Shown: positions 9,283 through 18,710 of the stretch, piece by piece | Position numbering within the stretch: the first letter of the stretch is position 1 | Layout: every line of letters starts with the position of its first letter | Assembly: GCF_005877905.1 (NCBI RefSeq) | Contig: NZ_SWDV01000025.1 | Coordinates: forward strand, 1-64,000 | DNA from: Pseudomonas nicosulfuronedens | Lineage (GTDB): Bacteria; Pseudomonadota; Gammaproteobacteria; Pseudomonadales; Pseudomonadaceae | DNA: 64,000 nt | Direction of reading: 5' to 3' | The notes under the pieces: model-generated | What the model saw: only the letters and a program-made list of their open reading frames with translations | Told to the model about the DNA's origin: nothing | Database searches by the model: none | Position numbers and translations under genes: made by a program

Positions 9283-11145
9283 ATGCTCAACAAGTATCCC
9301 CTGTGGAAGTATCTGCTGATCCTGGCGGTCCTGGCCGTTGGTTTCATCTATTCCGCACCCAACCTCTATCCTGACGATCCGGCCGTCCAGATCAGTGGCG
9401 CGAGCACCGCGCTGCAGGTCACCCAGGCCGACGTCGACAAGGCCAGCAAGGCTCTCGCCGACGCAGGTATCGCTGTCAAGGCCGGCTCGCTGGACAAGAA
9501 CAGCGGCCTGATCCGCCTCGCCAAGCAGGAAGACCAGCTGCCGGCCAAGGACATCGTCCGCCGCGCGCTGGGTGACGACTACGTAGTTGCCCTGAACCTG
9601 GCCCAGACCACTCCGAACTGGCTGCGCAATATCGCCGCCCACCCGATGAAACTGGGTCTCGACCTGTCCGGTGGTGTGCACTTCCTGCTGGAAGTGGACA
9701 TGGACAAGGCGGTCGACGCCCGCCTGAAGGTCTACGAGAACGAGGTCAAGAGCGCCCTGCGTAAAGAGCGCGTGCGCTACCGCAGCCTGCCCGTGCAGGA
9801 TGGTGGCATCCAGCTCGGCTTCACCGAAGACGCGGACCTGGACAAGGCCAAGTCGATCATCGCCAAGGATTTCCGCGATTTCGAAGCTACCCAGAGCGAG
9901 CGTAATGGCCTGCAGGTCTTGCGCCTGGCCATGACCGCCACCAAGCTGGCTGAGATCCGCGAATACTCCATCAAGCAGAACCTGACCACCGTCCGCAACC
10001 GCGTGAACGAGCTGGGCGTGTCCGAGCCGCTGGTGCAGCGCCAGGGCGCCAACCGCATCGTCGTCGAGCTGCCGGGCGTGCAGGATACCGCCGAAGCCAA
10101 GCGTATCCTCGGCAAGACCGCCAACCTGGAGTTCCGTCTGGCCGCCGAGCCGGATGCGATCAAGTCCTCCACCGAGACCTTCGAGTTCCGCGAGCCGCGT
10201 CGCCCGCCGGCAAGCCTGGAGCGCGGCGTGATCATCACCGGTGACCAGGTCACCGACGCCAGCGCCAGCTTCGATGAGAACGGTCGTCCGCAGGTGAACA
10301 TCCGTCTGGATGGCCACGGCGGCGAGCTGATGAACCGTGCCACCCGCAACAACGTTGGCCGCAGCATGGCCGTGGTGTTCATCGAGCAGAAGCCGATCAC
10401 CCGCTATACCAAGCAGGTCGTCGACGGCGTCGAGCAGGATGTTGCCGTTCCGGCGTTCAAGGAAGAGAAGCAGATCATCAGCCTGGCGACCATCCAGTCG
10501 CCGCTGGGCAACCAGTTCCGCATCACCGGCCTGGACGCCCCGGGCGAGTCCTCGGAACTGGCCCTGCTGCTGCGCGCTGGCGGCCTGGCCGCGCCGATGT
10601 ACTTCGCCGAAGAACGCACCATCGGCCCGAGCCTGGGTGCGGACAACATCGCCAAGGGTATCGACGCTTCCCTGTGGGGCATGGTCTTCGTTTCCCTGTT
10701 CATCATCGTCATCTACCGCTTCTTCGGCGTGATCGCCACCGTGGCCCTGGGCTTCAACATGGTCATGCTGGTGGCGCTGATGTCGATCCTCGGTGCGACC
10801 CTGACCCTGCCGGGTATCGCGGGTATCGTACTGACCATGGGTATGGCGGTGGACGCCAACGTGCTGATCTTCTCGCGGATACGCGAGGAACTGGCGGCGG
10901 GCATGTCGACGCAGCGGGCGATCCACGAGGGCTTCAACCGTGCCTTCACCGCGATCATCGACGCCAACCTGACCTCGCTGCTGGTCGGCGGCATCCTCTA
11001 CGCCATGGGCACCGGCCCGGTGAAGGGCTTCGCCGTGACCATGTCCCTGGGTATTCTCACCTCGATGTTCACTGCCATTCTGGTCACCCGCGCAATGGTG
11101 AACCTGATCTACGGCGGCCGCGACGTTAAGAAGCTGTGGATCTAA
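9283..11145 (+). CDS. secD: Protein translocase subunit SecD
   Basis: SecD works with SecF to pull secreted proteins out of the Sec channel using the proton motive force. The 620-residue protein has an N-terminal transmembrane helix (about residues 7-25), the periplasmic P1 head with LGLDLSGGVHFLLEVDM, and a C-terminal block of five membrane helices that starts near SLGADNIAKGIDASLWGM. The C-terminal block contains the conserved GMAVDANVLIFSRIREEL segment with the proton-relay Asp. The start at ATG 9283 follows GGGCGG. SecF begins 10 bases after the stop. Confidence 0.97.
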   Translation: MLNKYPLWKYLLILAVLAVGFIYSAPNLYPDDPAVQISGASTALQVTQADVDKASKALADAGIAVKAGSLDKNSGLIRLAKQEDQLPAKDIVRRALGDDYVVALNLAQTTPNWLRNIAAHPMKLGLDLSGGVHFLLEVDMDKAVDARLKVYENEVKSALRKERVRYRSLPVQDGGIQLGFTEDADLDKAKSIIAKDFRDFEATQSERNGLQVLRLAMTATKLAEIREYSIKQNLTTVRNRVNELGVSEPLVQRQGANRIVVELPGVQDTAEAKRILGKTANLEFRLAAEPDAIKSSTETFEFREPRRPPASLERGVIITGDQVTDASASFDENGRPQVNIRLDGHGGELMNRATRNNVGRSMAVVFIEQKPITRYTKQVVDGVEQDVAVPAFKEEKQIISLATIQSPLGNQFRITGLDAPGESSELALLLRAGGLAAPMYFAEERTIGPSLGADNIAKGIDASLWGMVFVSLFIIVIYRFFGVIATVALGFNMVMLVALMSILGATLTLPGIAGIVLTMGMAVDANVLIFSRIREELAAGMSTQRAIHEGFNRAFTAIIDANLTSLLVGGILYAMGTGPVKGFAVTMSLGILTSMFTAILVTRAMVNLIYGGRDVKKLWI

Positions 11146-11155
11146 GGGGCCAGAG

Positions 11156-12073
11156 ATGAATATCAAGATCGGTACTATCAACTTCATGGGCGTGCGCAAC
11201 ATTGCGTTCGCCGCGACCCTGCTCCTGACCCTGATCGCCCTTGGCAGCTGGGTATTCAAAGGCATCAACTTCGGCCTGGACTTCACCGGCGGTACGTCGA
11301 TCAAGCTGAGCTACGAGCAGCCTGCCGACCTCTCCAAGGTGCGTGAACAGCTGGTTGCCGCCGGTTACAGCGAAGCTGTGGTACAGAGCTTCGGTGATAC
11401 CAAGGACGTGCTGGTGCGTATGCCCAGCGAAGACCCTGAACTGGGCAAGAAGGTCGCCACTGCGCTGCAGCAGGCCGATGCTTCCAATCCGGCGAAGGTG
11501 AATGGCGTCGAGTATGTCGGCCCGCAGGTGGGTGAAGAGCTGCGCGACCAGGGTGGCCTCGGCATGCTCCTGGCGCTGGGCGGCATCCTGTTGTACGTGG
11601 GCTTTCGCTTCCAGTGGAAGTTCGCCCTGGGTGCGATCCTCTCGCTGATCCACGACGCCATCATCGTGATGGGCGTGCTGTCGTTCTTCCAGATCACCTT
11701 CGACCTGACTGTGCTCGCCGCGGTGCTGGCGGTGGTGGGCTACTCGCTGAACGACACCATCGTGATCTTCGACCGGGTACGCGAGAACTTCCGCGTACTG
11801 CGCAAGGCCAGCCTGATCGAGAACATCAACATCTCGACCAGCCAGACCTTGCTGCGGACCATCGCCACCTCGGTGTCGACCCTGCTGGCCATCGCTGCTC
11901 TGCTGTTCTTTGGTGGCGACAACCTGTTCGGCTTCTCCATCGCCCTGTTCGTCGGTGTCATGGCGGGTACCTACTCGTCGATCTACATCGCCAACGTGGT
12001 ATTGATCTGGCTGAACCTGTCCAGCGAGGACCTGATTCCTCCGCCGAGCAAGGAAGTCGACGAGCGCCCGTAA
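11156..12073 (+). CDS. secF: Protein translocase subunit SecF
   Basis: This 305-residue partner of SecD has six predicted membrane helices with the periplasmic P4 domain between the first and second. Family landmarks are visible: INFGLDFTGGTSIKLSY after helix 1, GYSLNDTIVIFDRVREN in the middle, and a final helical pair ending LIWLNLS. It is a separate gene, as usual in Pseudomonas, rather than a SecDF fusion. An intrinsic terminator 28 bases after its stop closes the operon. Confidence 0.97.
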   Translation: MNIKIGTINFMGVRNIAFAATLLLTLIALGSWVFKGINFGLDFTGGTSIKLSYEQPADLSKVREQLVAAGYSEAVVQSFGDTKDVLVRMPSEDPELGKKVATALQQADASNPAKVNGVEYVGPQVGEELRDQGGLGMLLALGGILLYVGFRFQWKFALGAILSLIHDAIIVMGVLSFFQITFDLTVLAAVLAVVGYSLNDTIVIFDRVRENFRVLRKASLIENINISTSQTLLRTIATSVSTLLAIAALLFFGGDNLFGFSIALFVGVMAGTYSSIYIANVVLIWLNLSSEDLIPPPSKEVDERP

Positions 12074-12100
12074 TAGAGCGCTTCCGGCCTTCCACTGAAA

Positions 12101-12128
12101 ACTCCCGCTTCGGCGGGAGTTTTTGTTT
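12101..12128 (+). terminator. Intrinsic terminator after secF
   Basis: An 8-bp perfect stem (ACTCCCGC with GCGGGAGT) is closed by a TTCG tetraloop and followed by TTTTGTTT. This is a classical strong Rho-independent terminator for the yajC-secDF unit. Confidence 0.9.
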
Positions 12129-12232
12129 GTAGGCACTGTGTCACGTATAGGCCGGAACTTTCTTACAAATGGACGGCTCCAAGGCAGGGTAAAGGGCAAG
12201 GCCCGAATGAGAAGAAAGACCAGGAGAACCCT

Positions 12233-12769
12233 ATGAACAAGTCGTTGCTAATCGGTACCGTGCTGGGCGCTGTAGGCGTGACTGCCGGTGGCGCCGTGGC
12301 TACCTACAGCTTGGTGGACCGCGCGCCCGAATACGCCGAGGTGCTCGCCGTTCAGCCGGTCAAGGAAACCATCAAGAATCCGCGTCAGGTCTGCAAGGAC
12401 GTGGCGGTGACCCACCAGCGTCCGGTCAAGGACCAGCATCAGATCGCCGGTACGGCGATCGGCGCCATCGCTGGCGGCCTGCTGGGTAATCAGATCGGCG
12501 GCGGTAACGGCAAGAAGATCGCCACCGTGGCGGGCGCCATCGGCGGCGGTTATGCGGGCAACAAGGTGCAGGAAGGCATGCAGGAGCGTGACACCTACAC
12601 CACCACCGAAACCCGTTGCAGTACCGTCAATGACACCAGCGAGAAGGTTGTCGGCTATGACGTGAAGTACCTGCTTGACGGCAAGGCCGGTCAGGTCCGC
12701 ATGGACCGCGATCCGGGCTCGCAGATACCGGTCGACAAGAGCGGCCGTTTGATCCTGGGTCAGCAATAA
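12233..12769 (+). CDS. Glycine-zipper 2TM domain envelope protein
   Basis: This 178-residue protein has an N-terminal hydrophobic anchor or signal (about residues 4-27). A glycine-zipper region follows at about residues 73-117, with small-residue repeats such as IGAIAGGLLGNQIGGG and AGAIGGGYAG. Two cysteines flank the zipper (VCKDV, TRCST). The family resembles the SlyB/RcpA-type 17-kDa surface antigens that associate with the outer membrane. There is no lipobox, so the N-terminus may be a membrane anchor or an uncleaved signal. It stands alone, with terminators on both sides. The exact role is unknown. Confidence 0.75.
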   Translation: MNKSLLIGTVLGAVGVTAGGAVATYSLVDRAPEYAEVLAVQPVKETIKNPRQVCKDVAVTHQRPVKDQHQIAGTAIGAIAGGLLGNQIGGGNGKKIATVAGAIGGGYAGNKVQEGMQERDTYTTTETRCSTVNDTSEKVVGYDVKYLLDGKAGQVRMDRDPGSQIPVDKSGRLILGQQ

Positions 12770-12790
12770 GCAGTCGCCAGGAGTGAACGG

Positions 12791-12817
12791 AAAAAGGCGC
12801 CCATCGGGCGCCTTTTT
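12791..12817 (+). terminator. Intrinsic terminator after the glycine-zipper gene
   Basis: GGCGCCC pairs with GGGCGCC around ATC, flanked by A5 upstream and T5 downstream. It should work in both directions. Confidence 0.9.
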
Positions 12818-12831
12818 CTTTTCTGTTTTTT

Positions 12832-12860
12832 GTAGGGGCGAGCTTGCTCGCGAACCGCCT
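12832..12860. repeat. REP-like element between two terminators
   Basis: The core GCGAGCTTGCTCGCGAACC is typical of Pseudomonas repetitive extragenic palindromes, and it is found again at 54073-54091 in this window. Downstream the interval up to 12936 is also palindrome-rich: CCGCCTC (12855) with GAGGCGG (12893), and CCTGCGGG (12905-12912) with CCCGCAGG (12926-12933). No gene is visible here. Confidence 0.7.
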
Positions 12861-12936
12861 CAACCCTCTGGTAGCAGGATGAACAGCTTCGCGAGGCGGC
12901 TGTCCCTGCGGGCGGGCATGGCATTCCCGCAGGCAC

Positions 12937-12966
12937 AAAAAAGCCCGGCATTGCCGGGCTTTTTTC
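12937..12966 (-). terminator. Bidirectional intrinsic terminator at the suhB 3' end
   Basis: GCCCGGC and GCCGGGC form a stem around ATT, with A6 before and T6 after. On the minus strand it lies 15 bases beyond the suhB stop. Confidence 0.9.
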
Positions 12967-12980
12967 GTCGAGGCTCAGGC

Positions 12981-13796
12981 TCAGCGCTTGAGCGACGGTG
13001 GCAGGTGAGGCTGGATGCTGGTCAGCAGCGCCTTGAAGCACTTGGTGTTGCCGGCAACGATCTGGCCCTTCTCGAGGAACTCGTGACCGCCGGTGAAATC
13101 GCTCACCAGGCCCCCCGCTTCCTGGATCAGCAGGGCGCCAGCGGCCATGTCCCACTCGGACAGGCCGAATTCCCAGAATGCGTCGTAACGGCCGGCGGCG
13201 ACGTAGGCCAGGTCCAGGCTGGCGGCGCCGGCGCGGCGGATGCCGGCGGTCTGGCCGACCAGGCTGCGGAACATGCCCAGGTAGGCGTCCAGGTTATCCA
13301 TCTGGCTGTCGCGGAAAGGGAAGCCGGTGCCGAGCAGGGCGCCTTCCAGGCTCTTGCGGTTGCTGACGCGCAGGCGACGGCCGTTCAGCGCGGCGCCACG
13401 GCCACGGCTGGCGGTGAATTCTTCCTGGCGGACCGGGTCGAGGACCACGGCGTGCTCGAGGCGACCGCGGTACTTGCAGGCGATGCTGACGGCGTAGTGC
13501 GGAACGCCGTGGATGAAGTTGGTGGTGCCGTCCAGCGGATCGATGATCCACAGGTAATCGGCGCCTTCGCCGCTGCCTTCGAGCATGCCGCCTTCTTCGC
13601 CCATGATCCCGTGGTTCGGGTAGGCCTTGCGCAGGGCGGTGACGATGGAGAGCTCGGCCGCGCGATCGACTTCGGTGACGTAGTCGTTGGCTTCTTTCTC
13701 GTTGACCGACAGGGTGTCCAGGCGTTCGATGGAGCGGAAGATCAGTTCACCGGCGCTGCGAGCGGCGCGCAGGGCGATATTCAGCATAGGCTGCAT
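12981..13796 (-). CDS. suhB: Inositol-1-monophosphatase family protein SuhB
   Basis: This 271-residue magnesium-dependent phosphatase has the full signature: GEEGG (Glu67/68), WIIDPLDGTTNF (Asp86, Asp89) and the C-terminal SEWDMAAGALLIQEAGG. SuhB hydrolyses inositol 1-phosphate in vitro. It also acts with Nus factors on rRNA transcription in enterobacteria, and it affects virulence gene expression in P. aeruginosa. I chose ATG 13796 (MQPMLNIALRAAR) because the longer frame to 13886 runs into the shared promoter region with trmJ and adds unrelated residues. It is transcribed away from trmJ. Confidence 0.95.
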   Translation of the reverse strand: MQPMLNIALRAARSAGELIFRSIERLDTLSVNEKEANDYVTEVDRAAELSIVTALRKAYPNHGIMGEEGGMLEGSGEGADYLWIIDPLDGTTNFIHGVPHYAVSIACKYRGRLEHAVVLDPVRQEEFTASRGRGAALNGRRLRVSNRKSLEGALLGTGFPFRDSQMDNLDAYLGMFRSLVGQTAGIRRAGAASLDLAYVAAGRYDAFWEFGLSEWDMAAGALLIQEAGGLVSDFTGGHEFLEKGQIVAGNTKCFKALLTSIQPHLPPSLKR

Positions 13797-13942
13797 GGAG
13801 AGGTCACCTGGGTCGTTAAAGAAAGCCGGACATTCTAGCAGAAAGCGCCAGCGTTCATAGAGCGACCTGTCGCCTGCGTGGCGCAAGACCCACTGCTGCG
13901 GTAGGATTCCCTCCCTTTTTCGCTTTTGTGTGGAGTCGCGCG

Positions 13943-14722
13943 TTGCTCGACAAAATTCGCGTGGTGCTGGTCAACACCAGCCATCCCGGCAATATCGGCG
14001 GTACGGCCCGTGCGATGAAGAACATGGGGCTGTCGCGCCTGGTGCTGGTCGATCCGATGGATTTCCCCAGCGGTGAGGCGCGTGCGCGCGCTTCCGGTGC
14101 TGATGACATTCTCGACGCGGCCGTGGTCGTTCCCACCCTTGAAGATGCCCTGGCGGGCTGCAGCCTGGTGCTCGGCACCAGCGCCCGCGATCGCCGCATC
14201 CCCTGGCCGCTGTTAGATCCCCGCGAGTGCGCCACCACCAGCCTGGAGCACATCCAGCAGGGTGGCGAGGTCGCTTTGGTGTTTGGTCGCGAGTACGCCG
14301 GCCTGACCAATGAGGAGCTGCAGCGATGTCAGTTCCATGTGCACATCCCGGCTAATCCCGAGTTCAGCTCGCTGAACCTGGCGACGGCGGTGCAGGTGCT
14401 GGTCTATGAGGTGCGCATGGCCTGGCTGGCCGTCCAGGGGCAGCCGACCAAGCAGGAAAAGGTCGAGTCCACCGCGATGCTCAACAGCGTTCCGGTGACG
14501 TCGGACGAACTGGAGCGCTTCTACGCGCACCTGGAGTCGACCCTGGTGGATATCCAGTTCCTCGATCCGCAGAAACCGCGCCACCTGATGTCGCGCCTGC
14601 GCCGCCTGTACGGCCGCAGCGGCGTCAGCAAGCTGGAGATGAATATCCTGCGGGGTATTCTCACCGAGACACAGAAAGCTGCCCGTGGGGAGCTTTCCAA
14701 GCGGAGTGATGAAGATGTTTGA
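13943..14722 (+). CDS. trmJ: tRNA (cytidine/uridine-2'-O)-methyltransferase TrmJ
   Basis: TrmJ is a SPOUT-fold enzyme that 2'-O-methylates residue 32 in the anticodon loop of several tRNAs. Landmarks are visible: [24 protein letters not shown] at the start, [30 protein letters not shown], and [22 protein letters not shown], which build the knotted SAM site. A helical C-terminal extension follows. The best start is TTG 13943, preceded by GGAG (13932-13935) at 7-base spacing; it gives a 259-residue protein beginning [13 protein letters not shown] at 13928 lacks a ribosome binding site. It overlaps cysE by 8 bases. Confidence 0.93.
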   Translation: MLDKIRVVLVNTSHPGNIGGTARAMKNMGLSRLVLVDPMDFPSGEARARASGADDILDAAVVVPTLEDALAGCSLVLGTSARDRRIPWPLLDPRECATTSLEHIQQGGEVALVFGREYAGLTNEELQRCQFHVHIPANPEFSSLNLATAVQVLVYEVRMAWLAVQGQPTKQEKVESTAMLNSVPVTSDELERFYAHLESTLVDIQFLDPQKPRHLMSRLRRLYGRSGVSKLEMNILRGILTETQKAARGELSKRSDEDV

Positions 14723-15494
14723 GCGTGTACGCGAAGATATTCAAAGCGTATTCCATCGTGATCCGGCGGCTCGCAACGCCTTCGAGGTGCTCACCTGCTA
14801 CCCGGGGCTGCATGCTGTCTGGTTGCACCGCCTGGCCCACGGCCTGTGGACGTCCGGCTGGAAATGGCTGGCGCGCATGGTGTCGAACTTCGGTCGCTGG
14901 ATGACCGGCATCGAGATCCATCCGGGCGCGAAGATCGGTCGCCGCTTCTTCATTGATCACGGCCTGGGCATCGTCATTGGCGAAACCGCCGAGATCGGCG
15001 ACGACGTGACCATCTATCAGGGCGTGACCCTGGGGGGCACCAGCTGGAACAAGGGCAAGCGTCACCCGACCCTGGCCGACGGCGTCGTGGTGGGGGCGGG
15101 CGCCAAGGTGCTTGGTCCGTTCACTGTCGGTGCCGGTGCCAAGGTCGGCTCCAATGCCGTGGTGACCAAGGAGGTGCCGCCGGGAGCCACCGTTGTGGGT
15201 ATTCCGGGCCGCATCATCGTCAAGGATGACGCGGATCAGGCCGCCAAGCGCCAGGCCATGGCAGAAAAACTCGGCTTCGATGCCTACGGTGTCAGCCAGG
15301 ACATGCCTGACCCGGTGGCTCGCGCCATTGGTCAGCTGCTCGACCACCTGCAGGCGGTCGACGGCCGTCTGGAAGGCATGTGCAAGGCCCTGACAGCGTT
15401 GGGCAGTGACTACTGTGCGAAAGATCTTCCGGTTCTGCGGGAAGAGGATTTCGCCGGAGTCAAGGACGAAGAGAGCAGCAAGTCGGCGCAGTGA
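14715..15494 (+). CDS. cysE: Serine O-acetyltransferase CysE
   Basis: CysE makes O-acetylserine from serine and acetyl-CoA, the committed step of cysteine synthesis. The 259-residue protein has a helical N-terminal region ([25 protein letters not shown]) and a left-handed beta-helix of hexapeptide repeats with [18 protein letters not shown] and [17 protein letters not shown], which carry the catalytic His and Asp. ATG 14715 is chosen because GGAG at 14703-14706 has 8-base spacing; ATG 14709 would be too close. Its position before iscR links cysteine supply to IscS, whose sulfur source is cysteine. Confidence 0.95.
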   Translation: MFERVREDIQSVFHRDPAARNAFEVLTCYPGLHAVWLHRLAHGLWTSGWKWLARMVSNFGRWMTGIEIHPGAKIGRRFFIDHGLGIVIGETAEIGDDVTIYQGVTLGGTSWNKGKRHPTLADGVVVGAGAKVLGPFTVGAGAKVGSNAVVTKEVPPGATVVGIPGRIIVKDDADQAAKRQAMAEKLGFDAYGVSQDMPDPVARAIGQLLDHLQAVDGRLEGMCKALTALGSDYCAKDLPVLREEDFAGVKDEESSKSAQ

Positions 15495-15544
15495 TGCGCC
15501 GGCCCTTGCATTGCTGCTACAATATGCCGCCGTTCGCTGGCTAA

Positions 15545-15590
15545 TTCCGACTAAAGTAATAGGTCTTATAGTTGACTTAAATAGTCGGAA
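15545..15590 (+). promoter_or_regulatory. IscR type 1 operator and iscR promoter region
   Basis: Around 15568-15588 the sequence shows ATAGTTGACT, six AT-rich bases, then the second half GTCGG. This fits the type 1 IscR consensus with GACT and GTC at 6-base spacing. A second partial half-site (CCGACTAAAG, 15547-15556) lies upstream. TTGACT inside the site (15572-15577) can serve as -35, with a poor -10 (CATACT) 18 bases later. The holo-IscR repressor would thus cover its own promoter, as in E. coli. Confidence 0.8.
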
Positions 15591-15634
15591 AAGAGCATAC
15601 TCACGCCATACCAGCGATTCTTCCGGATTTCCCC

Positions 15635-16129
15635 ATGCGATTGACCACCAAAGGCCGCTATGCCGTCACCGCCATGCTCGATCTGGCGTTGCACGCCCAG
15701 CGTGGCCCGGTTTCTCTCGCCGATATCTCCGAGCGCCAGGGTATCTCCCTGTCCTACCTGGAACAGCTGTTCGCCAAGTTGCGCCGTGGCAACCTGGTGG
15801 TCAGCGTGCGTGGTCCGGGCGGCGGCTACCAGCTGTCCCGCGACATGACCGGCATCCACGTCGCCCAGGTGATCGATGCGGTCAATGAGTCGGTCGACGC
15901 TACCCGCTGTCAGGGGCAGGGCGACTGTCACTCCGGCGATACCTGCCTGACCCACCATCTGTGGTGTGACCTCAGTCAGCAGATTCACGAGTTCCTCAGC
16001 GGCATCAGCCTGGCCGACCTGGTCGAGCGCCGCGAAGTTCAAGAGGTCGCCCAGCGCCAGGACGAGCGTCGTTGCTCGGGCAGTAAGCCGCTGCGCCTCG
16101 ACAAGATTGAAGCGTCCGCCATCGATTGA
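15635..16129 (+). CDS. iscR: Fe-S cluster assembly transcriptional regulator IscR
   Basis: This 164-residue Rrf2-family regulator has the winged helix at residues 1-60 ([39 protein letters not shown]). The [2Fe-2S] ligands Cys92, Cys98, Cys104 and His107 are all present. With a cluster it represses the isc operon; without one it activates other targets. An IscR-type operator lies 45-90 bases upstream, and iscS follows 28 bases after the stop. The C-terminal tail after residue 140 is rich in charged residues and is variable in the family. Confidence 0.96.
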   Translation: MRLTTKGRYAVTAMLDLALHAQRGPVSLADISERQGISLSYLEQLFAKLRRGNLVVSVRGPGGGYQLSRDMTGIHVAQVIDAVNESVDATRCQGQGDCHSGDTCLTHHLWCDLSQQIHEFLSGISLADLVERREVQEVAQRQDERRCSGSKPLRLDKIEASAID

Positions 16130-16157
16130 GCGAACGCCCGCCTGTAGGAGTTACCTG

Positions 16158-17372
16158 ATGAGATTGCCGATTTACCTCGACTACTCCGCCACCACCCCGG
16201 TGGATCCGCGTGTCGCTCAGAAAATGGCCGACTGCCTGCTGGTTGACGGCAATTTTGGCAACCCGGCTTCGCGTTCCCACCTCTTCGGCTGGAAGGCCGA
16301 GGAAGCGGCTGAAAACGCCCGTCGCCAGGTCGCCGAACTGGTCAATGCCGACCCCCGCGAGATCGTCTGGACTTCCGGTGCTACCGAGTCCGATAACCTC
16401 GCCGTCAAGGGGGTCGCGCACTTCTACGCGACCAAGGGCAAGCACATCATCACCTCGAAGATCGAGCACAAGGCGGTCCTGGATACCTGCCGCCAGCTGG
16501 AGCGCGAAGGCTTCGAAGTGACCTACCTGGAACCGACTCCCGAGGGCATCATCACCCCGGCGATGGTCGAGTCCGCCCTGCGTGACGACACCATCCTGGT
16601 CTCGGTCATGCACGTGAACAACGAAGTCGGCAGCATCAACGACATCGCCGCCATCGGCGAGCTGACCCGCTCGCGCGGCATTCTGCTGCACGTCGACGCC
16701 GCCCAGTCGGCCGGCAAGGTGGATATCGACCTGGAAAAACTCAAGGTCGACCTGATGTCCTTCTCTGCCCACAAGGTCTACGGCCCCAAAGGCATGGGTG
16801 CGCTGTACGTGCGCCGCAAGCCGCGCGTGCGCCTGGAAGCCCAGATGCACGGCGGTGGACACGAGCGCGGCATGCGTTCGGGTACCCTGGCGACCCACCA
16901 GATCGTCGGCATGGGCGAAGCCTTCCGCATCGCCAAGGAAGAAATGCACCAGGAAATGGCCCGCATCGAAGGCCTGCGCAAGCGCTTCTTCGATCAGGTT
17001 CAGGACCTGGAAGAGCTGTACCTCAATGGCAGCCCCACTTCCTACGCACCGAACATCCTCAACGTCAGCTTCAACTACGTTGAAGGCGAGTCGCTGATGA
17101 TGTCGCTCAAGGACTTGGCCGTTTCGTCCGGTTCCGCCTGTACCTCGGCCTCGCTGGAGCCGTCCTACGTGCTCCGCGCCCTGGGTCGCAATGACGAACT
17201 GGCGCACAGCTCCATCCGTTTCAGCTTCGGCCGCTTCACCACTGAAGAAGAGGTCGATTACGCCGCCAAGAAGGTGGTGGAAGCCGTTTCCAAGCTGCGT
17301 GAGCTCTCGCCGCTGTGGGATATGTTCAAAGAGGGTGTCGACCTGTCCAAGGTCGAATGGCAGGCCCACTGA
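16158..17372 (+). CDS. iscS: Cysteine desulfurase IscS
   Basis: IscS is the PLP enzyme that takes sulfur from cysteine and passes it as persulfide to IscU, and to tRNA thiolation partners. The 404-residue length equals that of E. coli IscS. Visible sites are the PLP lysine motif [12 protein letters not shown], the His motif VNNEVGS, and the mobile loop [13 protein letters not shown] with the persulfide Cys. ATG 16158 has a good AGGAG (16147-16151); the longer frame to 15966 runs into iscR and is discarded. iscU starts 27 bases downstream. Confidence 0.97.
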   Translation: MRLPIYLDYSATTPVDPRVAQKMADCLLVDGNFGNPASRSHLFGWKAEEAAENARRQVAELVNADPREIVWTSGATESDNLAVKGVAHFYATKGKHIITSKIEHKAVLDTCRQLEREGFEVTYLEPTPEGIITPAMVESALRDDTILVSVMHVNNEVGSINDIAAIGELTRSRGILLHVDAAQSAGKVDIDLEKLKVDLMSFSAHKVYGPKGMGALYVRRKPRVRLEAQMHGGGHERGMRSGTLATHQIVGMGEAFRIAKEEMHQEMARIEGLRKRFFDQVQDLEELYLNGSPTSYAPNILNVSFNYVEGESLMMSLKDLAVSSGSACTSASLEPSYVLRALGRNDELAHSSIRFSFGRFTTEEEVDYAAKKVVEAVSKLRELSPLWDMFKEGVDLSKVEWQAH

Positions 17373-17399
17373 CCCGCCCCATAGAAGTGAGGATTAGCC

Positions 17400-17786
17400 A
17401 TGGCTTACAGTGACAAGGTCATCGACCACTACGAAAACCCGCGCAACGTCGGCAAGCTCAATGCCGAAGATCCGGACGTCGGCACCGGCATGGTCGGCGC
17501 GCCGGCCTGCGGCGACGTGATGCGCCTGCAGATCAAGGTCAACGAGCAGGGCGTTATCGAAGATGCCAAGTTCAAGACCTACGGCTGCGGTTCGGCCATC
17601 GCCTCCAGCTCCCTCGCCACCGAGTGGATGAAGGGCAAGACCCTGGACGAAGCCGAATCCATCAAGAACACCACCATCGCCGAAGAACTGGCCCTGCCGC
17701 CGGTGAAGATCCACTGCTCGGTACTCGCCGAGGACGCCATCAAGGCGGCCGTGCGCGACTACAAGCAGAAGAAAGGTCTGCTCTGA
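17400..17786 (+). CDS. iscU: Fe-S cluster scaffold protein IscU
   Basis: This 128-residue scaffold is where [2Fe-2S] clusters are first built. All ligands are present: Cys37 and Asp39 (GAPACGDV), Cys63 (YGCGSAIASSS), and His105-Cys106 (PPVKIHCSVLAEDA). The LPPVK motif that binds HscA is intact at residues 99-103. The protein is cytosolic and works with IscS upstream and HscA/HscB downstream in the same operon. ATG 17400 is preceded by GTGAGGA. Confidence 0.98.
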   Translation: MAYSDKVIDHYENPRNVGKLNAEDPDVGTGMVGAPACGDVMRLQIKVNEQGVIEDAKFKTYGCGSAIASSSLATEWMKGKTLDEAESIKNTTIAEELALPPVKIHCSVLAEDAIKAAVRDYKQKKGLL

Positions 17787-17812
17787 AGCGATTCGTTGAG
17801 TAAGGAGTTCCC

Positions 17813-18136
17813 ATGGCCATCAGCATGACCGAATCCGCCGCCAATCACGTTCGCCGCTCCCTCGAGGGGCGCGGCAAGGGCGAGGGCATTCGTCTTGGCG
17901 TGCGCACCACCGGGTGTTCCGGGCTGGCCTATGTGCTGGAGTTCGTCGACGAGCTGGCAGCCGAGGATCAGGTCTTCGAGAGCCACGGCGTGAAGGTCAT
18001 CATCGACCCGAAAAGCCTGGTCTACCTCGACGGCACCGAGTTGGACTTCACCAAGGAAGGCCTCAACGAGGGCTTCAAGTTCAACAACCCGAACGTGCGC
18101 GGTGAGTGTGGCTGCGGCGAAAGCTTCAACGTCTGA
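17813..18136 (+). CDS. iscA: Iron-sulfur cluster assembly protein IscA
   Basis: This 107-residue A-type carrier has the three invariant cysteines Cys35 (TTGCSGLAY), Cys99 and Cys101 (GECGCGESF). A-type carriers move clusters from the scaffold to target proteins and help form [4Fe-4S] clusters. The ribosome binding site AAGGAG lies at 17802-17807. Only 8 bases separate its stop from the hscB GTG start, which suggests coupled translation. Confidence 0.97.
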   Translation: MAISMTESAANHVRRSLEGRGKGEGIRLGVRTTGCSGLAYVLEFVDELAAEDQVFESHGVKVIIDPKSLVYLDGTELDFTKEGLNEGFKFNNPNVRGECGCGESFNV

Positions 18137-18144
18137 GGCTGGGT

Positions 18145-18666
18145 GTGGGTAGTCCCTGTCACTTCGCGCTGTTCGACCTGCAGCCGGGCTTCCGGATCGA
18201 TCTGGAAGCCCTTGGCAATCGCTACCGGGAGTTGGTGCGAACCGTCCATCCGGACCGTTTCGCCGACGCTTCCGAGCGCGAGCAGCGACTGGCGCAGGCC
18301 AAGGCCGCCGAACTCAACGATGCCTACCAGACGCTGAAGAGCGTTCCGCGTCGTGCCCTGTACCTGCTGGCCCTGCGCGGCGATGCGCTGCCGCTGGAAG
18401 CCACGGTGCAGGATCCGGAGTTCCTCCTGCAGCAGATGCAGCTGCGCGAGGAACTGGAAGACCTGCAGGAAAGCGCCGATCTTGACGGTGTGGCGCAGTT
18501 CAAGCGTCAGCTGAAGTCCGCCCAGCAACGGCTGGAAGAGGATTTCGCCGATTGCTGGGATGACGCCGCCCGCCGCGACCTGGCTGAGCGCCTGGTGCGT
18601 CGCATGCAGTTCCTCGACAAGCTGGCGCAGGAAGTGCGGCAGCTGGAAGAGCGACTCGACGATTAA
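18145..18666 (+). CDS. hscB: Fe-S co-chaperone HscB
   Basis: HscB is the J-domain partner that delivers IscU to the HscA chaperone. The 173-residue protein has the HPD motif at residues 35-37 (RTVHPDRFA) and a C-terminal helical bundle ([14 protein letters not shown] ... [20 protein letters not shown]) that binds IscU. The start is GTG 18145, with GAGG at 18135-18138 and the standard [15 protein letters not shown]-terminus. The frame extends back to 18106 inside iscA, but those residues do not belong to the family. Confidence 0.95.
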   Translation: MGSPCHFALFDLQPGFRIDLEALGNRYRELVRTVHPDRFADASEREQRLAQAKAAELNDAYQTLKSVPRRALYLLALRGDALPLEATVQDPEFLLQQMQLREELEDLQESADLDGVAQFKRQLKSAQQRLEEDFADCWDDAARRDLAERLVRRMQFLDKLAQEVRQLEERLDD

Positions 18667-18710
18667 TCCGCGCGGCCCGTGCCGCGCCCGATAGCCTGAT
18701 TAGAAACCGC

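Noticed and set aside
12783..13838. 351-residue plus-strand ORF across the REP region and suhB
   Set aside because: It runs through two intrinsic terminators and the REP element and is the antisense of suhB.
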